DNA from: Posidonia oceanica
Lineage: Eukaryota > Streptophyta > Magnoliopsida > Alismatales > Posidoniaceae
Assembly: GCA_037176725.1 (NCBI GenBank)
Contig: JAZBRS010000049.1
Location: forward strand, 14,216,001 to 14,280,000
Direction of reading: 5' to 3'
DNA length: 64,000 bases
Shown: piece after piece, positions 33,101 to 44,918 of the stretch
Position numbering within the stretch: position 1 is the stretch's first letter
Layout: every line of letters starts with the position of its first letter
The notes under the pieces: model-generated
What the model was told of the DNA's origin: nothing
The model's input: the letters and a program-made list of their open reading frames with translations, nothing else
The model's database searches: none
Translations under genes and position numbers: made by a program

Positions 33101-35933
33101 CAGGCTGGCTAGGGGCTTGGCTAAATACAGGCTGATCTGGGGTTGGATCTGCTAAGGGTTGGCCTGAGGGTGGGGGTACAACAGGTCCAGGGGGAGTTGG
33201 CCTAGTTGCCGGTGCTGGGGGCCTATTAACCCTCCCCGATCGCGTTACTTCCGCGCACATTTCTGTGGCGTAGCTGTAAGGGACGCGATGGGTGTCCAGG
33301 GTCAGGTTAATGACGACTGGAGCATGTGCTGCGAGCACAGGAGGGGTTACAGGGGGACCTACAGGATATTGGGGTCTATCTAGAGGATATGGTTGTTGGG
33401 GTGGGAAGGCTGGGGCAGGTTGAGGTCTGCCTAGAAGGTGTGGCTGAGGTCGCCCTAAAAGGTGGATAGGAGAACTAGGCTGGGCTCTAGCTAAGAGGTG
33501 TACAGGAGATTGAGCCTGAGGGAGCACGGTGGGAGGCGCGAGAGGGCGCTTCGGCCTAGCACGCGGTCGGATCAAATGGATTCCCGACTCGGAGTCGGCA
33601 ACTGCCGCAAGATAGAGACTGACTGGGAAAGGCTCAGAGATGTCAGAGATAAGATCAGAGGGGTCTACTTCAGAAGTAGCAGGCCCAGAGGGAAAGACAG
33701 AGTGGACGCCTGAGGTTCCCGCCCCTCCCGGATAAGAGTGCTCCGGTAAAGGTTGGCGGACGATGCCAGAATGCGGGGGAACAACTGGAGATGCAGATGC
33801 ATGAGTGCGTGCTTGAGTGGGCGCCTCGTGCGTGTCGATCACAATCGTTCCCGATTCGATCAAGTCCTGAATTGCGTTCCGCAGGGAGAAGCAATTGTCC
33901 GTCGAATGCCCGACGCTTCGATGGAAATTGCAGAAGAGGTCCGGCCTAAACCAATGCGGCAGAGGGCTTGGCGGCGGACGAACCTCCAGGAACTTCAGGA
34001 GCGATGCCACCTTCGGCAAGATGTTCGTGAGTGGTTCCACCAGTGGGGTGAAATTCCTCCTCTCAGCGGGTGGTCTTCTTTGCCTTGGGTGTGAGCCTTG
34101 CTGGACCGGTGCGGCAGGATAGACCGGTCTAGCGGTGGTAGTGATGTGCGGTGTGTGCGGGTTCCTAGGTGCAGGAGCGTACACCATCTGAGCTGGGGCA
34201 GGCCGAGACGGCAAGCGAACAGGCACAGCAGGAGAATCGACGAATGCAACAGCGGGTTTCGGCGAGTCCTTCCTCTTCGGGCGGTTGTTGTTGCTGTCGC
34301 TGTTGTTGTTGTTGAAGGTGCTGCTGTTGGCACTGTTGCTGCTTATCACTGCCTGCTTAGCGAACGCAGAGAGAGCCGGGAAGTTGCCACTTCGCAAAGA
34401 ACTCTCCACGCGCGCTCCAGCTCTGATGAGTGCCGCAAAAGTAGTGACTGGCTGAATGCTAAGCAGAGCTACGAGAGACGGCTGCGCCCCTTTGATAATG
34501 ATCTCGATAGATTCCTCGTCAGAGGGTCTATCTCGAACCTGAGAGGCAAGGGCGCGCCAGCGGCCGACGTACTCCCCGAACGGCTCGCCAGAGTTCTGCT
34601 TGATGGCGATCAAGTCCGCCCTCTTTGGGACAAGATCGAGGTTGAAGGAGTATTGCTCCAGGAACGCCTGACTGAGGTCGTTCCAAGTCTTGATGGCTGA
34701 CATATCAAGTGATGTGAACCACTTGAGTGCCGGCCTGGTCAAACTTTTCTGGAACAAGCGGATCAGCAACCTCTCGTCAGCCTGAAGCTGAGCGAGATCA
34801 CCGCAATACGCCTTCAGGTGTGCTACAGGGCAGCCCCTACCATTATACTTCTCGAAGTCCGAGATTTTGAACTTCGGAGGGAGTACCGCCTCTGGAAAGC
34901 AACAGAGGTCTCGGAATTGGTAGGTCTGGTGCTCGGTACCCTGCACTAGTCGTAGTGCCTTCTCCAAGACGTCCATCCGGTTATTGATGGGGTCTGGAAC
35001 TGCTGCTGTAGGAGAGGGATCAGCAGGGGTAGTGAGCACATACGCCGAATGGGTCGCACCTAAGTGCTCCTCCGGATCTACCATAGCGTCGCCTGGTGGA
35101 GCAACGGGATGGCCGGCGTATCCGTGCTGGGGAATAGTGTATGCAGGATGCTGGACTTGGTGGAGAGGAGAAGAATAAATGCCATGCTGTGCTGGGACAG
35201 GGGGAGGATGACAGAGCACCAGTTGCTGTACAGGTGGAGTGCCAGACAGCGAGCCAGTGAGGTACTGGGCTCCAGCCGGTCCAAAGGATTGACCACCAGA
35301 AGGAAGTGGAGCATGCTGTGCCAAGTGTTGTGCAGGAGGAGGCGGTAAACGAGCCCCCATCGCCGGAACCGTGAGCAGTTGCGACGATGGTCGAGGAGGA
35401 GGTGCAGAGGTTGATGCAAGAAATGCAGGAACTGGCCTCGGAGGAACCTCAAGGACGACAGAGACAGAAGGAGGACGAACTGATAGAGTCATGCCCTGCA
35501 GTCTCTGGGCAAGCTCCATCAGGTGCTGGTACTGCGCTTCGGGCGTCTCGGCAGTGGGGACGCTGAAGTGCAGTGCCGGCGGGGATTGAGAAGCAAGGGG
35601 CACGAACACAGATGGCCCGGGAAGGACGGTTTCTACAGAAAAGGTCGCAGCAGCGGTGGAAGGGATGTCGAAAGCGACGTATCCTTGGGACGGAGGGGGC
35701 AGTGGCGTCTCCGGAAGGCGAGTAACGGCCGTCAAGATAGACTCGGCGACCGGATCCGGAGGAAGGGAGGCTTGCCACTGTCCTGGGGTGTACTGAGAAC
35801 CTAGAGACGTCAGAGGAGGAAACCCTGGCTTCGGAGGGGGAACAAGGGGGACAGAAAGAGCAACCGGAGGGGCCAGAACGGAAACACCCTCCGTGATAGG
35901 AGTAAAAGAGGACTCACTAACGTACTGGGCCAT
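27165..35933 (-). pseudogene. gag-pol: Gag-Pol polyprotein of element C, one frame with two in-frame stops
   Basis: A single frame of about 2,920 codons from the conserved MAQ start (ATG at 35933; a TAA lies upstream in frame). Domains by residue: Pro-rich N terminus; gag core about 340-520 (YNGRGCPVAHLKAYCGD, WFTSLD); CX2HX4HX4C about 667-680 (CNFHRSVGHSTDNC); aspartic protease about 1060-1145 (LVDNGS, LLGRPW); G-patch-like segment about 1236-1265 (PLGRYGQGIAEPI); Ser/Ala/Glu-rich linker; RT about 1900-2130 with YVDD at 29792-29781; first RNase H about 2200-2310; archaeal-type RNase H from about 2350 (YFDGAV, NEAEYEA); integrase HHCC and D-D-E (WGIDVIG, SDNGSNF, NGAVES). Stops: TAG at 28709-28707 inside the second RNase H, and TAA at 27461-27459 after the integrase core. 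No frameshift. Gag and pol share one frame without a stop between them. Confidence 0.92.
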
Positions 35934-37245
35934 CGCTGACCTAGAGCGTGTGAGAACAGGGCTGCGACGAGTATTCAAGCGGTGCTTCCTAAGAGGAGCT
36001 ATCGTCGCAAATGCGGATAGCTCAGAAGGGGAATGGTCACGAACTAAGTCGCAAAAGGGCGTCAACGAGGGTCGATACTCGAGCTTTGGCAAAGGGAAAC
36101 TCGCTTACCGATCACGCTGACACAACAGAAGCAAATTAGGGTTAGAAACTAAAAGGTGAATGCAAATGAGTTAGTTAAGTGGCGTGAATGATATGCATAC
36201 TTTCTAGTATGCCCCCCTTACCTAACTAGTGTTTCCTAGCAAGGTTGTCTACTCCGGGTATCCCTGGATGTACGGGTCACCGACTCAGGTCAGAAAAAGT
36301 AGGTCCCCTGTCTAACTCCCGGCCCAAAGCTCAGGTAATGACAGGGTGGTGCGTTGGTGGCCTCTACCCCGCCAAAGCGTGGGTGGTACCCTCTACTAAC
36401 ACCGACACGACCCCCGGACAAGGAGGGGACAGACCAACCAACTTATGCCATGCCCAAAGCAGTGGAACAAGAGGCCGGAACCGTCCTTCGCAGACTAGTA
36501 GGTGGACTCAGAGGAGAAGAATGCATGCCCTATATGATGCTTATGCAAATGCTTAGAGTTTTTTATCTTGCATATTTTATTAACCAAAGGGGGTGAAGGA
36601 TTGTTTGTAGTCTCTAGTTGCCCCTAGAAGTTCTTTTTACTTGCATTTTTTAGTTAACCATGGGGGGAGCAGACAAGTCTCTACTATCCTAAGCATGGCA
36701 AGTGCAAAAGGGAAGAAAATCAGTCAAAATGGCAAGCAACCATCATACAACACAACAAAAGGCATGTTCATGGCATGTGCGAGTGTTTGTGGGCATGATG
36801 GTGAAAAAGAAACATTCATCAAGTCAAAAAGCATGTAAGCATAGCATGTGCGTGTGTAGTGGCATAGCAAGGGTGTAAAAGAAGCATTCAGCATCCAAAA
36901 AGCATGTATTTTAGCCAAACAAAGTATGTAGACATGTAATGTGCGAGAATTAAAGTAATAATAAGCAAGCAAGGTAAAGTAAGGTAAAAGTAAGCAGACT
37001 GTAAAGGAAATAAGAGCATAAGCAAGACAGGAAGTAAATAAACAAGCAAAGGAGCAAAGCCAAGCAAAAGAAAGCGCAAACCGAGGCAAAAGAGGTGCAA
37101 AAACCTAAGCAAAGTAGCCACGAAGCGACTTGCTAGGAGTTTGCACAGAAAAGCGAGCAGAACAGGCGAAGAAGGCACACAAGGCAGACAAAGCTGCAAA
37201 ACAAGCGAGCGAAAAGCCGGGAACGAAAGCCGGAGTCTAGTCTAA
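35934..37245 (-). other. 5' leader of element C between PBS and gag
   Basis: No credible gene. A candidate splice acceptor lies on the minus strand at 36119-36117 (pyrimidine-rich TTGCTTCTGTTGTGTCAG, with TTCTAAC upstream as a possible branch point), 184 bases before the gag ATG. The block around 36220-36560 is shared with the leaders of A and B. The PBS-proximal part (36840-37240) is AGCAAGC-rich low-complexity sequence. Confidence 0.6.
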
Positions 37246-37263
37246 TCCCCAGCAGAGTCGCCA
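37246..37263 (-). promoter_or_regulatory. Primer binding site (tRNA-Arg) of element C
   Basis: The plus-strand text tccccagcagagtcgcca matches the 3' end of plant tRNA-Arg including CCA, with one base between it and the LTR edge at 37265. The primer type fits the Tat/Ogre lineage. Confidence 0.88.
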
Positions 37264-37264
37264 C

Positions 37265-40200
37265 TGTAGCGATCCCGATCGGAATCAGGCTCGCTAATCT
37301 AGCGGCGATTGAGATCCGAGGAAGAGGCTCAACTCGAAAACACTTGAAATCGAGGAGAAAAAGGAAAGATAAGACAAATCAGAGTCGCCACCATGTCTAT
37401 TAACGGGAGACAAGGAAAACCGGGGAAATGCGTGGGTTAACACGCAAAACCGAGCAAGAAATGCAAAGCAAAGCAATGCAAAGGAAAACAAATGCAAACA
37501 AATGCAAATGAGATGACTCTAGCCTAGGATAAAGGCAGTATGGTCATTGCGGGCCAAAAGACAGGGTAAGGACTCCTGTTACGCGCGGGGAAGGTGTTAG
37601 GCACCCCCGACACGCCCGAGAATCGGTCTTTCTAGGCTTACGCTCGCATACGCAGAAAAATGCAGGATTAAATGCCTATGTGCCTATAAATGCCTGAATG
37701 AATGCTCAAGGTGTGCTCTACGTGGGAAGAAACAAAGCAAGGAAGTAAACGTGCTCTCTAAGTGCTCAGCTACGCTGTCTGTGTTCCGAACCGGGCGAAA
37801 CCTGGCTCGTGAGAACTCCAGGCAGTAAGCATCACAGCCGTATATGCAAATGCAGGCGAAAAAGCGAAACTGCGAGAAAACCACGCAATGCAATCGACAT
37901 GCAAGGGAAAACGGCGTAAAACACGCAAAACGAGGCGAGAAATAAGCAACGCACGCAAAACGATGCAAAAGAGCGAAACCGGCACGCAAAACTAGCGGAA
38001 AACAAGGCAGCGCACAAAACGAGGCAAGAAAACAGGAGGGCACGCAAAACGGTGCCAAAACGAGGACGGGCACGCGGAACGGTGCCCAAAACAGCGAAGC
38101 AAAAACCTCGGAAAAGCCATGCAAATGCAAGAATGCAGAAAAAGACTAGAAGAGGCCAAAGGGGAGGCAGAACAACGTGCGTGTAAGAACAGACGTCGTT
38201 CAGGACCACTCAGAGTAGGTGTGAAGACCTACGGAGGGGAGAGTGTGCAAACGGAGGGATTACCACCTCTTTGCGACTGTTTCCCACTAAACCGTTCCAC
38301 GGTGTGTCTCGCATGCTGCCCAAAGCTCGCGATGCGATCGGATCGTGAAAAAGGGGGAAGAAAGTCACATTAAGTGGCAAATCCAAGGAAAACTCAACAC
38401 AAAACACACGGGGGTACGCGAAATGGGGATTTGAAGGTACGAGCAAAAAGGGGAGGCCCTATTCTACATGCTCAAAGAGACAGAAAACCAAAACGAGGAA
38501 AACTGTGCAAATGGCATGCAAATGAATGCAATGCAGGGGTTCAGGAGGACATACCTGGAGATCCGGGAGCCTGATCTGAAATCTGTCTGGTCCATGCTGA
38601 AGAGCGCTTCGCTGCGGTCGCCTGGGCAGCTTACTTGAGAAGATCCAACGGCCGGATTGAAAGATATCGCGACTTCAAGGCAGAAGGGCCAGAACAGGGG
38701 AGAAGAACAGATCTAGGTGTTCAGGAGGTCCTAGGGATGTGCAAAAGGTTCTCCCAAGTGGAAGGGAGCTAAAAGTGCTTAGTGTGTGCAAAGGGGGTGC
38801 TGAAATGCAAGACTAGATGAATGCAGGATGCATGCAAAAGTAAGAAAAAGCAAAGAGAAGTAACTGGGAAAGACCAGGAGTTCAGAAAGCATTTTGAAAA
38901 AGAAAGGGGCTAAAAATGCAAATTTCCCAAAAAACAGGGGTCCATGGGAAAGGGTTTTTGAAAACAGGGGAGGACAGAGGTCCATTTTGCAAAAAAACCA
39001 GGCTCAGAAAGGTGTTTTGAAAAGAGGGTATGCTTTGAAATGGGTTTTAAAAGCAGAAATGGATCAGAAAGTAATTTTAAGAAAACTAGGGTCTAAAATG
39101 CAAATTTTCCAGAAACAAGGTTCTGGGGAGTCTGGGAATGCTAGTGGAAGGTCTGCATGCAATTTGGTAGGCATATGAGCTAAGATGCAACCTAGGGGCA
39201 AAATGGTCTTTTCACATGATTTTTTAAAAGGTGCAGGGACCTATGTGTGATTTTGAAATCATGCAGGGGCTAAAAATGCAATTTAGTATGGAAAACATGC
39301 TCTGAAAAATAAGGGACAGGACCACAGTGCAATTTTTAAAAAGATCAGGGTCAAAAATGCAATGCAGTATGCTAAAAATGCATGCAAGAGTTACTGTCCA
39401 TTTAAAATGGACCTAAATGCAAATATGCAAAACTAGAAGATAAAATATGCAATGCAGTATGCAAAAATAAAAAATAAATCCTAAGTTCTACAGTGCAGAG
39501 GATTAAGATGCAAAAACAGAAAACAAGGGGGGCCCAGAATGCAATATGATATGGTAAACTATATGCATTAAATCTAAATAATCTACTGCAGGATCTACAT
39601 GCAGAAATTGAAAACAGGAGGGCTAAAGCGTAAAAAATTATAACTAGAAAGCACAGTAAATGGATCAGCATGCAAATAAGGAAAAACATAAGTATTTCAT
39701 GCAATTTAATATGGTTTCAGTTCAAAAATCAGCAGATTAAACTAAATAAAGGACTGGAATGTAAAATGATAAAAACTCAGACCAGAAATGCAATATTTGC
39801 AAGAAAACTTAGATATCAGAAAAATAAGTGAACAGTGCTATGGCCGACGGCCATGGACACTGTAGCAGCAAGCTGCCAGCGTCCATGAACGCCGGCACGG
39901 GGGTGTTGGAGCGGCGCAGACCGGTGGGGAGGCGCCTCCAGGTCCTGACGGAGGTCGGACGATGCTCGGCGGAGGACGACGCAGCCTGGAGCGCGCTGGA
40001 GCGGTCGCCGGAGTTCTGCAGAGTCTCAGGAGATTCGTCCGGCCGATCAACGCAGCGACGCTGCGTTATGAGGGCCGGAGAACGCTCCTGGGACTCGTAC
40101 GGAGCTGAGACGATCGCGGGAGCTGCGTTCCGCTGCTCGGAGCGACGAGGCGACCGAAGAACTGCGCCGGAGAAGACGACCGGAGCGGCGAGCAGAAACG

Positions 40201-43003
40201 GGGCAAGAGGGCCGGAAACCTACTTCTAAAGGGTTGAGGAGCAACGCGGGAAGAAAAGAAGACTAAGGGAGCAAGAATATACCTGTTTCCGTGGCTGGGA
40301 TGTCCTCCCGACGCAGGTGGCTTCAGAGGTCGCCGGTGGAGCTCGTCCGGTCGCCGTGGATGCTGTCCGCTGCTCACGAGGACTGGGATCGACTCAGAGC
40401 GACCCTCCGGAGCTTCCTGGATGGTTGGACAGCTGCTGCGAAGACCGGCGGAAGATCTGGCTGATCGTGGGTTCACAGAGGCAGCCGGGGGTCGGGGGGA
40501 CTGTTCGCTGCACGCCGGACTGGATGGGACCCTCCGGGGGGTTGCTGGAGGTCTGGGGAAGGGTTTTGGGCGGTCGAATTGGTTTTCTGGAGAGCGTAGG
40601 TGGAGATTGAAGGTTGTTGGGTTTTCTGGTCCGAAGGTGGGGTAAGTGTTTGTGGTGGCGTTTGGGGTCTGTGGTGAGGGAAAGGGCTGAAGATCAGGTG
40701 GCCTGGAAAGGTGAAGTGCAGGTGAGTGTCGGGGAAGGATTTGGGGAGATGCGGTGGACTGTGGTGAAGGCAATTTCAGGAGGGAAGGTGTTGGGTTGCA
40801 GTTGGTTTCAGTGGTGGAAGTTCGGGTGAATTCGGGGTGTTCTGGGTGGTGAAAGGCCAGGAAATGGTGGAGGAAGTCTGCTGGGTTTCTGGGTGAACTT
40901 GGGGGATCAACTGGGAGAGGAATGATGGTGGGAACGGGCTTGGTTTCTGAGGAAAAAGAAGGGAGAATTCTGCTGAAAATCAGAGGGAGAAGAAGAGGCT
41001 TTCGGTGGGAATTCTCTGGATTTCTCTGGTTCTCTCTCTCGGATGGCAAAAGGGTCCTGAAGGAGGTCGAAAGCTGAGGCTTTATCAGCTACTCTCCGGC
41101 TTGCTCGCGCGTTCTGGAATTCGAATTCCACCGGCGCGATCCACTGCTGCTGAGGGAGACAAGCAGCCGGCGAGACGACAGGCAATTAAAGCCTCCCGGA
41201 ATCGGTGCTGAGATAGGAGAGAGCGGCGAGACGCTGTAGATGAAAGGATTGGAGAGCTTGAAATTTAAACGAAGGAGGGAGAGCTGTAGCTGCCGCGGGA
41301 GAAAACCGGCGAAAGAAAAAAAACGCAGAGAAGGTGAAGGAGGAAGAAGGGGTGGAGAAGGCGGGCCGGACTGCTGCGGGTCGAGAAAAAGAAGGAAAAA
41401 ATGAAGGAAAAAGAGAAATGGGCTGACGGGCCCAATAAGGAAAAGGAAGAAAGAAAAAAGAGAAGGAAGAAAGAAAGAAAGGGAAAAGAAGAGAAATAAA
41501 ATAGGAAAAAATAAATTAAAAATAAGTAAAAATATTAGGGTGCTTGTGCTGTGAATCAGGATCTTAATCAGATTTTTTAATGACTTCTTTTGGTTAATTA
41601 GTGTGGTTTAAATGGGTTTTGGGCTTGATTAGGGTTTTAGGGTTTTGGTTTTGCTTTTAATTAGTTTTCACTTGATTAAATGTTTGTTAAACCTTTTTTT
41701 AAATTGTGTTTCCCTTGTTGGACACTTAGGATATTGATTAGGATTTTTTAGGATTTATTTTTGTATTAATTAGGGTTGGTTTTAAGTCCTTAAGTTTTAG
41801 TCTTTTTAGGGTTTTTTCCTTCTTAAGTCTTTCAAGTTGTGTTTTGATTTTTATTTATTGATTTTCTTTGAAGTTTTTTAGTTGGGTTTTTCTGGTTTGA
41901 GAGGGTGTTTTTTAAGTCTTTCAGATGTGTTTTTCTTTTCTTTTTTAATTAAGTTTTCAACTTGTTTTTCTTATGTTTATTAGGTTAAGTCTTTTGCCTT
42001 TTTTAATTGCTTGTTTTAGTGTTCGATTTTTAATTCTTCTTTCCAGGGTTTGTTTTTTAATTCTTTTAGTGGGGTTTTTACTTTTGGTGAGTTTAGATCT
42101 CGTTTTAGTTTTTTTCCAGATTTTTCAGTGCTTTCTTTTGATTTGTTTTGCATGTTTTAGTTTGCATGTTTGGTTTTTCTTTTATCTTGATTTAGTTAAG
42201 TTTAAGTTGTTAATTGCTTGTTTAACATTTTTTAATTGTTTTTCTTAGGGTTCTGATTTGTTTCTTTTGTGTTTTGAGATTTTACAAATTTTTATGGGGT
42301 TTTGTGGATTTTTGTAAGAGAGGGAAAAGTAAAAGAGAAGGAGGAAAGAAATGGAAAAAAGAGGGAGATAAAAGGAAAAAAGATAGGTTGGAGGAAAATG
42401 ATTTTTAAAAATTCAGAAAAAGTGTTAAAAATAAAGTAAAAATAGGGATAAGATAAAGGAAGGATAGAAGCACAGAGGGGGCCCATAGCCAGACCAAAAA
42501 AAAGGATCAGAAAGGGATGAAAAGAGAGATGATAATCAGGAGAGAGAGAGAGGAGAGAGAAAATGATAATCCCGGAGAGAGAAAAGGATAATTTGGGTGG
42601 AAGAGGGTCTTAATGGTCTTGGAATGGGGTGAAAGTTGGTGAGTGGGTAGTCTAGGGTTTGAAGTCTTGGGTCTGAAGTTTTGGTTTGATTCTAAGGGGG
42701 GTTTGGAGGGGTTTCAAGGTGTAGAAGAAGGGTAGTTTCACCTACGTTTTCTAGGGTTTTTGGGAATGGGTTAGGTTTGAAAATTCCTAGGTTTTTGGGT
42801 AGGTTTGTTGAGTGGATGTTGGTGGGTTTTCCTATGGATTTTGGTTAGGTTTGGAGGTTGGGAAGGGGGTAAAGGTTTAGGTCAAAATGGGCTAATTTTG
42901 AGGGGTAAAGAGGAGGGTTAGGGTTAGGATTTGGTTGGGGTTTGATCCAGCAATCACCAAGAGGGCTCCAAGGGTCCAAGCCTGCCAAGATGGGGTGTCA
43001 ACA
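37265..43003 (-). repeat. 5' LTR of element C (5,739 bp)
   Basis: Partner of 15069-20808, same ends (TGTAGCGATCCC…GTGTCAACA on the plus strand). It would carry the active promoter and transcript start. Internal layout as in the other copy, with the splice donor at 40283/40282. Most differences from the 3' LTR are transitions. Confidence 0.95.
40066..41049 (-). other. Proline-rich open frame in the 5' LTR of element C
   Basis: A frame of up to 327 codons, rich in Pro, Ser, Arg, with no known domain; it spans the candidate splice donor at 40283. In the 3' LTR one substitution (a TAG near 18711) breaks it. A partly similar frame exists in the A-type LTR (6675-7457). It may be part of a first exon, or only the complement of G-rich DNA. 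Confidence 0.3.
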
Positions 43004-43008
43004 CCTAC
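43004..43008. repeat. Target-site duplication of element C, right copy (CCTAC)
   Basis: It is identical to 15064-15068 and directly abuts the CA end of the LTR at 43003. Confidence 0.9.
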
Positions 43009-43656
43009 CAATCCAGAAGACTGGCCACCAGAGGAAGGAGTTGTATGCTGTGCAAAGTGTTGTGCAGGTGCAGGAGGCTGAAAGCGTGCCCCCATCGCCG
43101 GAGCCGTGAGGAGCCGAGGCGATGGAAAGGGCGGGGGTGCAGTGTAGCGAGCCTGCAGGGCTACAAAGGGCGGCACCGGAACTTCAGGAGTTGAACGGGA
43201 TAAGCAGGCCACAGTCGGGTCGAGTGCCAGAGCCATGCTTCGCAGCCTATCGGCCTTAGCCAATAAACGCTGCGCTTGCAAGGCAGAGAACACATCGACC
43301 GACGGGCCGAGACGCAAGGAAGTGCCCACCAGAGGAGGCACGAAAACCAAAGAAGCAACAGGAGTGGATCCTATGCAAAGGATAGCCATAGAAGGCTGAA
43401 TTCCCGAGACGGGAAGGCCCTGGGATGGAACAGAAGGCGACGCTCCTGGAGCCAGAGTGGCGGTCACCGCGGCAGACGCGGTGACAAGCTCCAGGTCGGC
43501 TGGGGTCGACCCTTGATCCAGATGAAGGGGCTGGGAGGTCTCCTGTACCAGAAGTGGAGAGGAGACAGGGGACGCCAAAGCAGGGGAAGGAGAGACCGAA
43601 ATCGGTACCTCTCCTGACGCCAATGAAGAAGGAGGCTCGCCGGTATGCTGGGCCAT
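43009..43656 (-). pseudogene. gag: gag of element B, 5' portion
   Basis: The ATG at 43656 gives the conserved MAQ start (after Pro-Pro-Ser-Ala). The 216 codons up to the insertion are open and encode the Pro/Ser/Ala-rich N-terminal region of Gag; the frame resumes in phase at 15063. It is separated from the rest of gag by 28 kb of element C, so it could now yield only a truncated product. Confidence 0.8.
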
Positions 43657-44899
43657 AGCGGACGGCGGGCGAAAGCAAACAGGTCTGTAGCTGAAGGTAG
43701 GGATACAAGACCTAAGGAGAGTTACTGTCGGAGGCAACAGGCAGCTCAGAGAGAGGGACGCTCAGAAACCAAGCTGAGGGGGTCCGCACCTACCTGCAAA
43801 ACAAATAAACGCATTAGAGGTTGGATGCAAAAAGAGTTATTAGGGATGGCATGATGCAGATGCATGTCCTAATATGCACTCTCTCACCATGCATGTCCTG
43901 AGTAGATGACCTACCAGGACACACTCAGGGGTAATGGGATTATGCAGACTCCAGGTCAGAAAAAACAGGCTCCCGTCTCAACCCTACCAAAGCTCAGGTA
44001 TAATAGGTGGTGCATTGGTGGCCTCGACCCTACTAGAAGCATAAGTGGTATCCTCCAATAACACCGACGCGACCCTTGGACAAGGGGGACAGACCGATCT
44101 ACTCACACCACGCCAAAGCATTGGGAGCAAGAGACCGGGGCTATCCTTCTCAGACTGTGGGCTGACTCAGGTGAGAAGAATGCATGCTTTCTAAATGCTT
44201 ATGCAAATGCTTTAGAGTGTTTTACTTGCGTTTTATTAACCAAAGGGGAAAAATTGCAAGTTTTGGCTCTAGTTGTGCTTAGATGTTATTGCTTTGCTTT
44301 ATTGTGGCTTTTAAATTAGGCGAAAGGGGAGCAGGCAAGTTTCTACTATCCTAGGCATGGCATATGTAAAGGGGAGAGAAACAAGAAGTCATGGTATGCA
44401 AGCAATTCACACAGCAAGGCAAAAGGCATGGGCATGGCATGTGCGAGTGTATGTGGTCATGATAGTGAAAAGAAAACACTTATCATGTCAAAAGCAGGCA
44501 TGCATGGCATGTGCGTGTGCAGTGGCATAGCAAATGTGCAAAGCAAAACATTCATCACCCAAAAAGCATGTATGATGCCAAGCAATTATTTAGACATGGG
44601 ATGCAAGCAAATGAAGCAGCGTAGGCAATCATGGCATAAAGCAGGTAAATAACCAAGCAAGCAGGTAAGCAAGTAAAGCAGGCAGAAGCAAAAGGCAAGC
44701 AAAACACCCAAGCAAGAGGCGAGAAGGCCAAGGCGAAAGCCAGAGTCTGCTTTCCCCAGCGGAGTCGCCACTATGCGACTCTGCTGGGAGCCGACACAGG
44801 CAAGCAGGCACACAGACAAGGCAAGCAGGGGCACGAGGCAAGCAAAGGAATGCAAAATGCAAGCGGCGAGAAAGCCAGAGCGAAAGCCAGAGTCTGCTA
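43657..44899 (-). other. 5' leader of element B, with PBS-like hairpin
   Basis: No gene. A minus-strand TTTGTTTTGCAG (ends 43794) is a candidate splice acceptor 137 bases before gag. At 44755-44787 a PBS-like copy lies in a hairpin, CCCAGCGGAGTCGC…GCGACTCTGCTGGG with one mismatch, about 145 bp inside the true PBS, just as in element A. The rest matches the leaders of A and C in part. Confidence 0.65.
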
Positions 44900-44917
44900 T
44901 CCCCAGCGGAGTCGCCA
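44900..44917 (-). promoter_or_regulatory. Primer binding site (tRNA-Arg) of element B
   Basis: The plus-strand text tccccagcggagtcgcca matches the plant tRNA-Arg 3' end, including CCA, without a mismatch that I can see. The LTR starts at 44919. Confidence 0.88.
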
Positions 44918-44918
44918 C

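Larger units (their letters stand above)
15069..43003 (-). mobile_element. Element C: complete 27.9-kb Tat/Ogre-type Ty3/gypsy retrotransposon
   Basis: Order on the minus strand: 5' LTR (43003-37265), tRNA-Arg PBS, leader, gag-pol (35933-27165), spacer, ORF1-like gene (25647-24445), repeat-rich 3' region, PPT, 3' LTR (20808-15069). TG…CA ends and a CCTAC duplication mark a clean insertion in B's gag. By eye I counted about 35 substitutions and one 1-bp indel between the LTRs, near 99.4% identity, so the insertion is young. At nearly 28 kb it is at the upper end for LTR retrotransposons. Only two stop codons in pol keep it from looking fully coding-competent. Confidence 0.93.
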
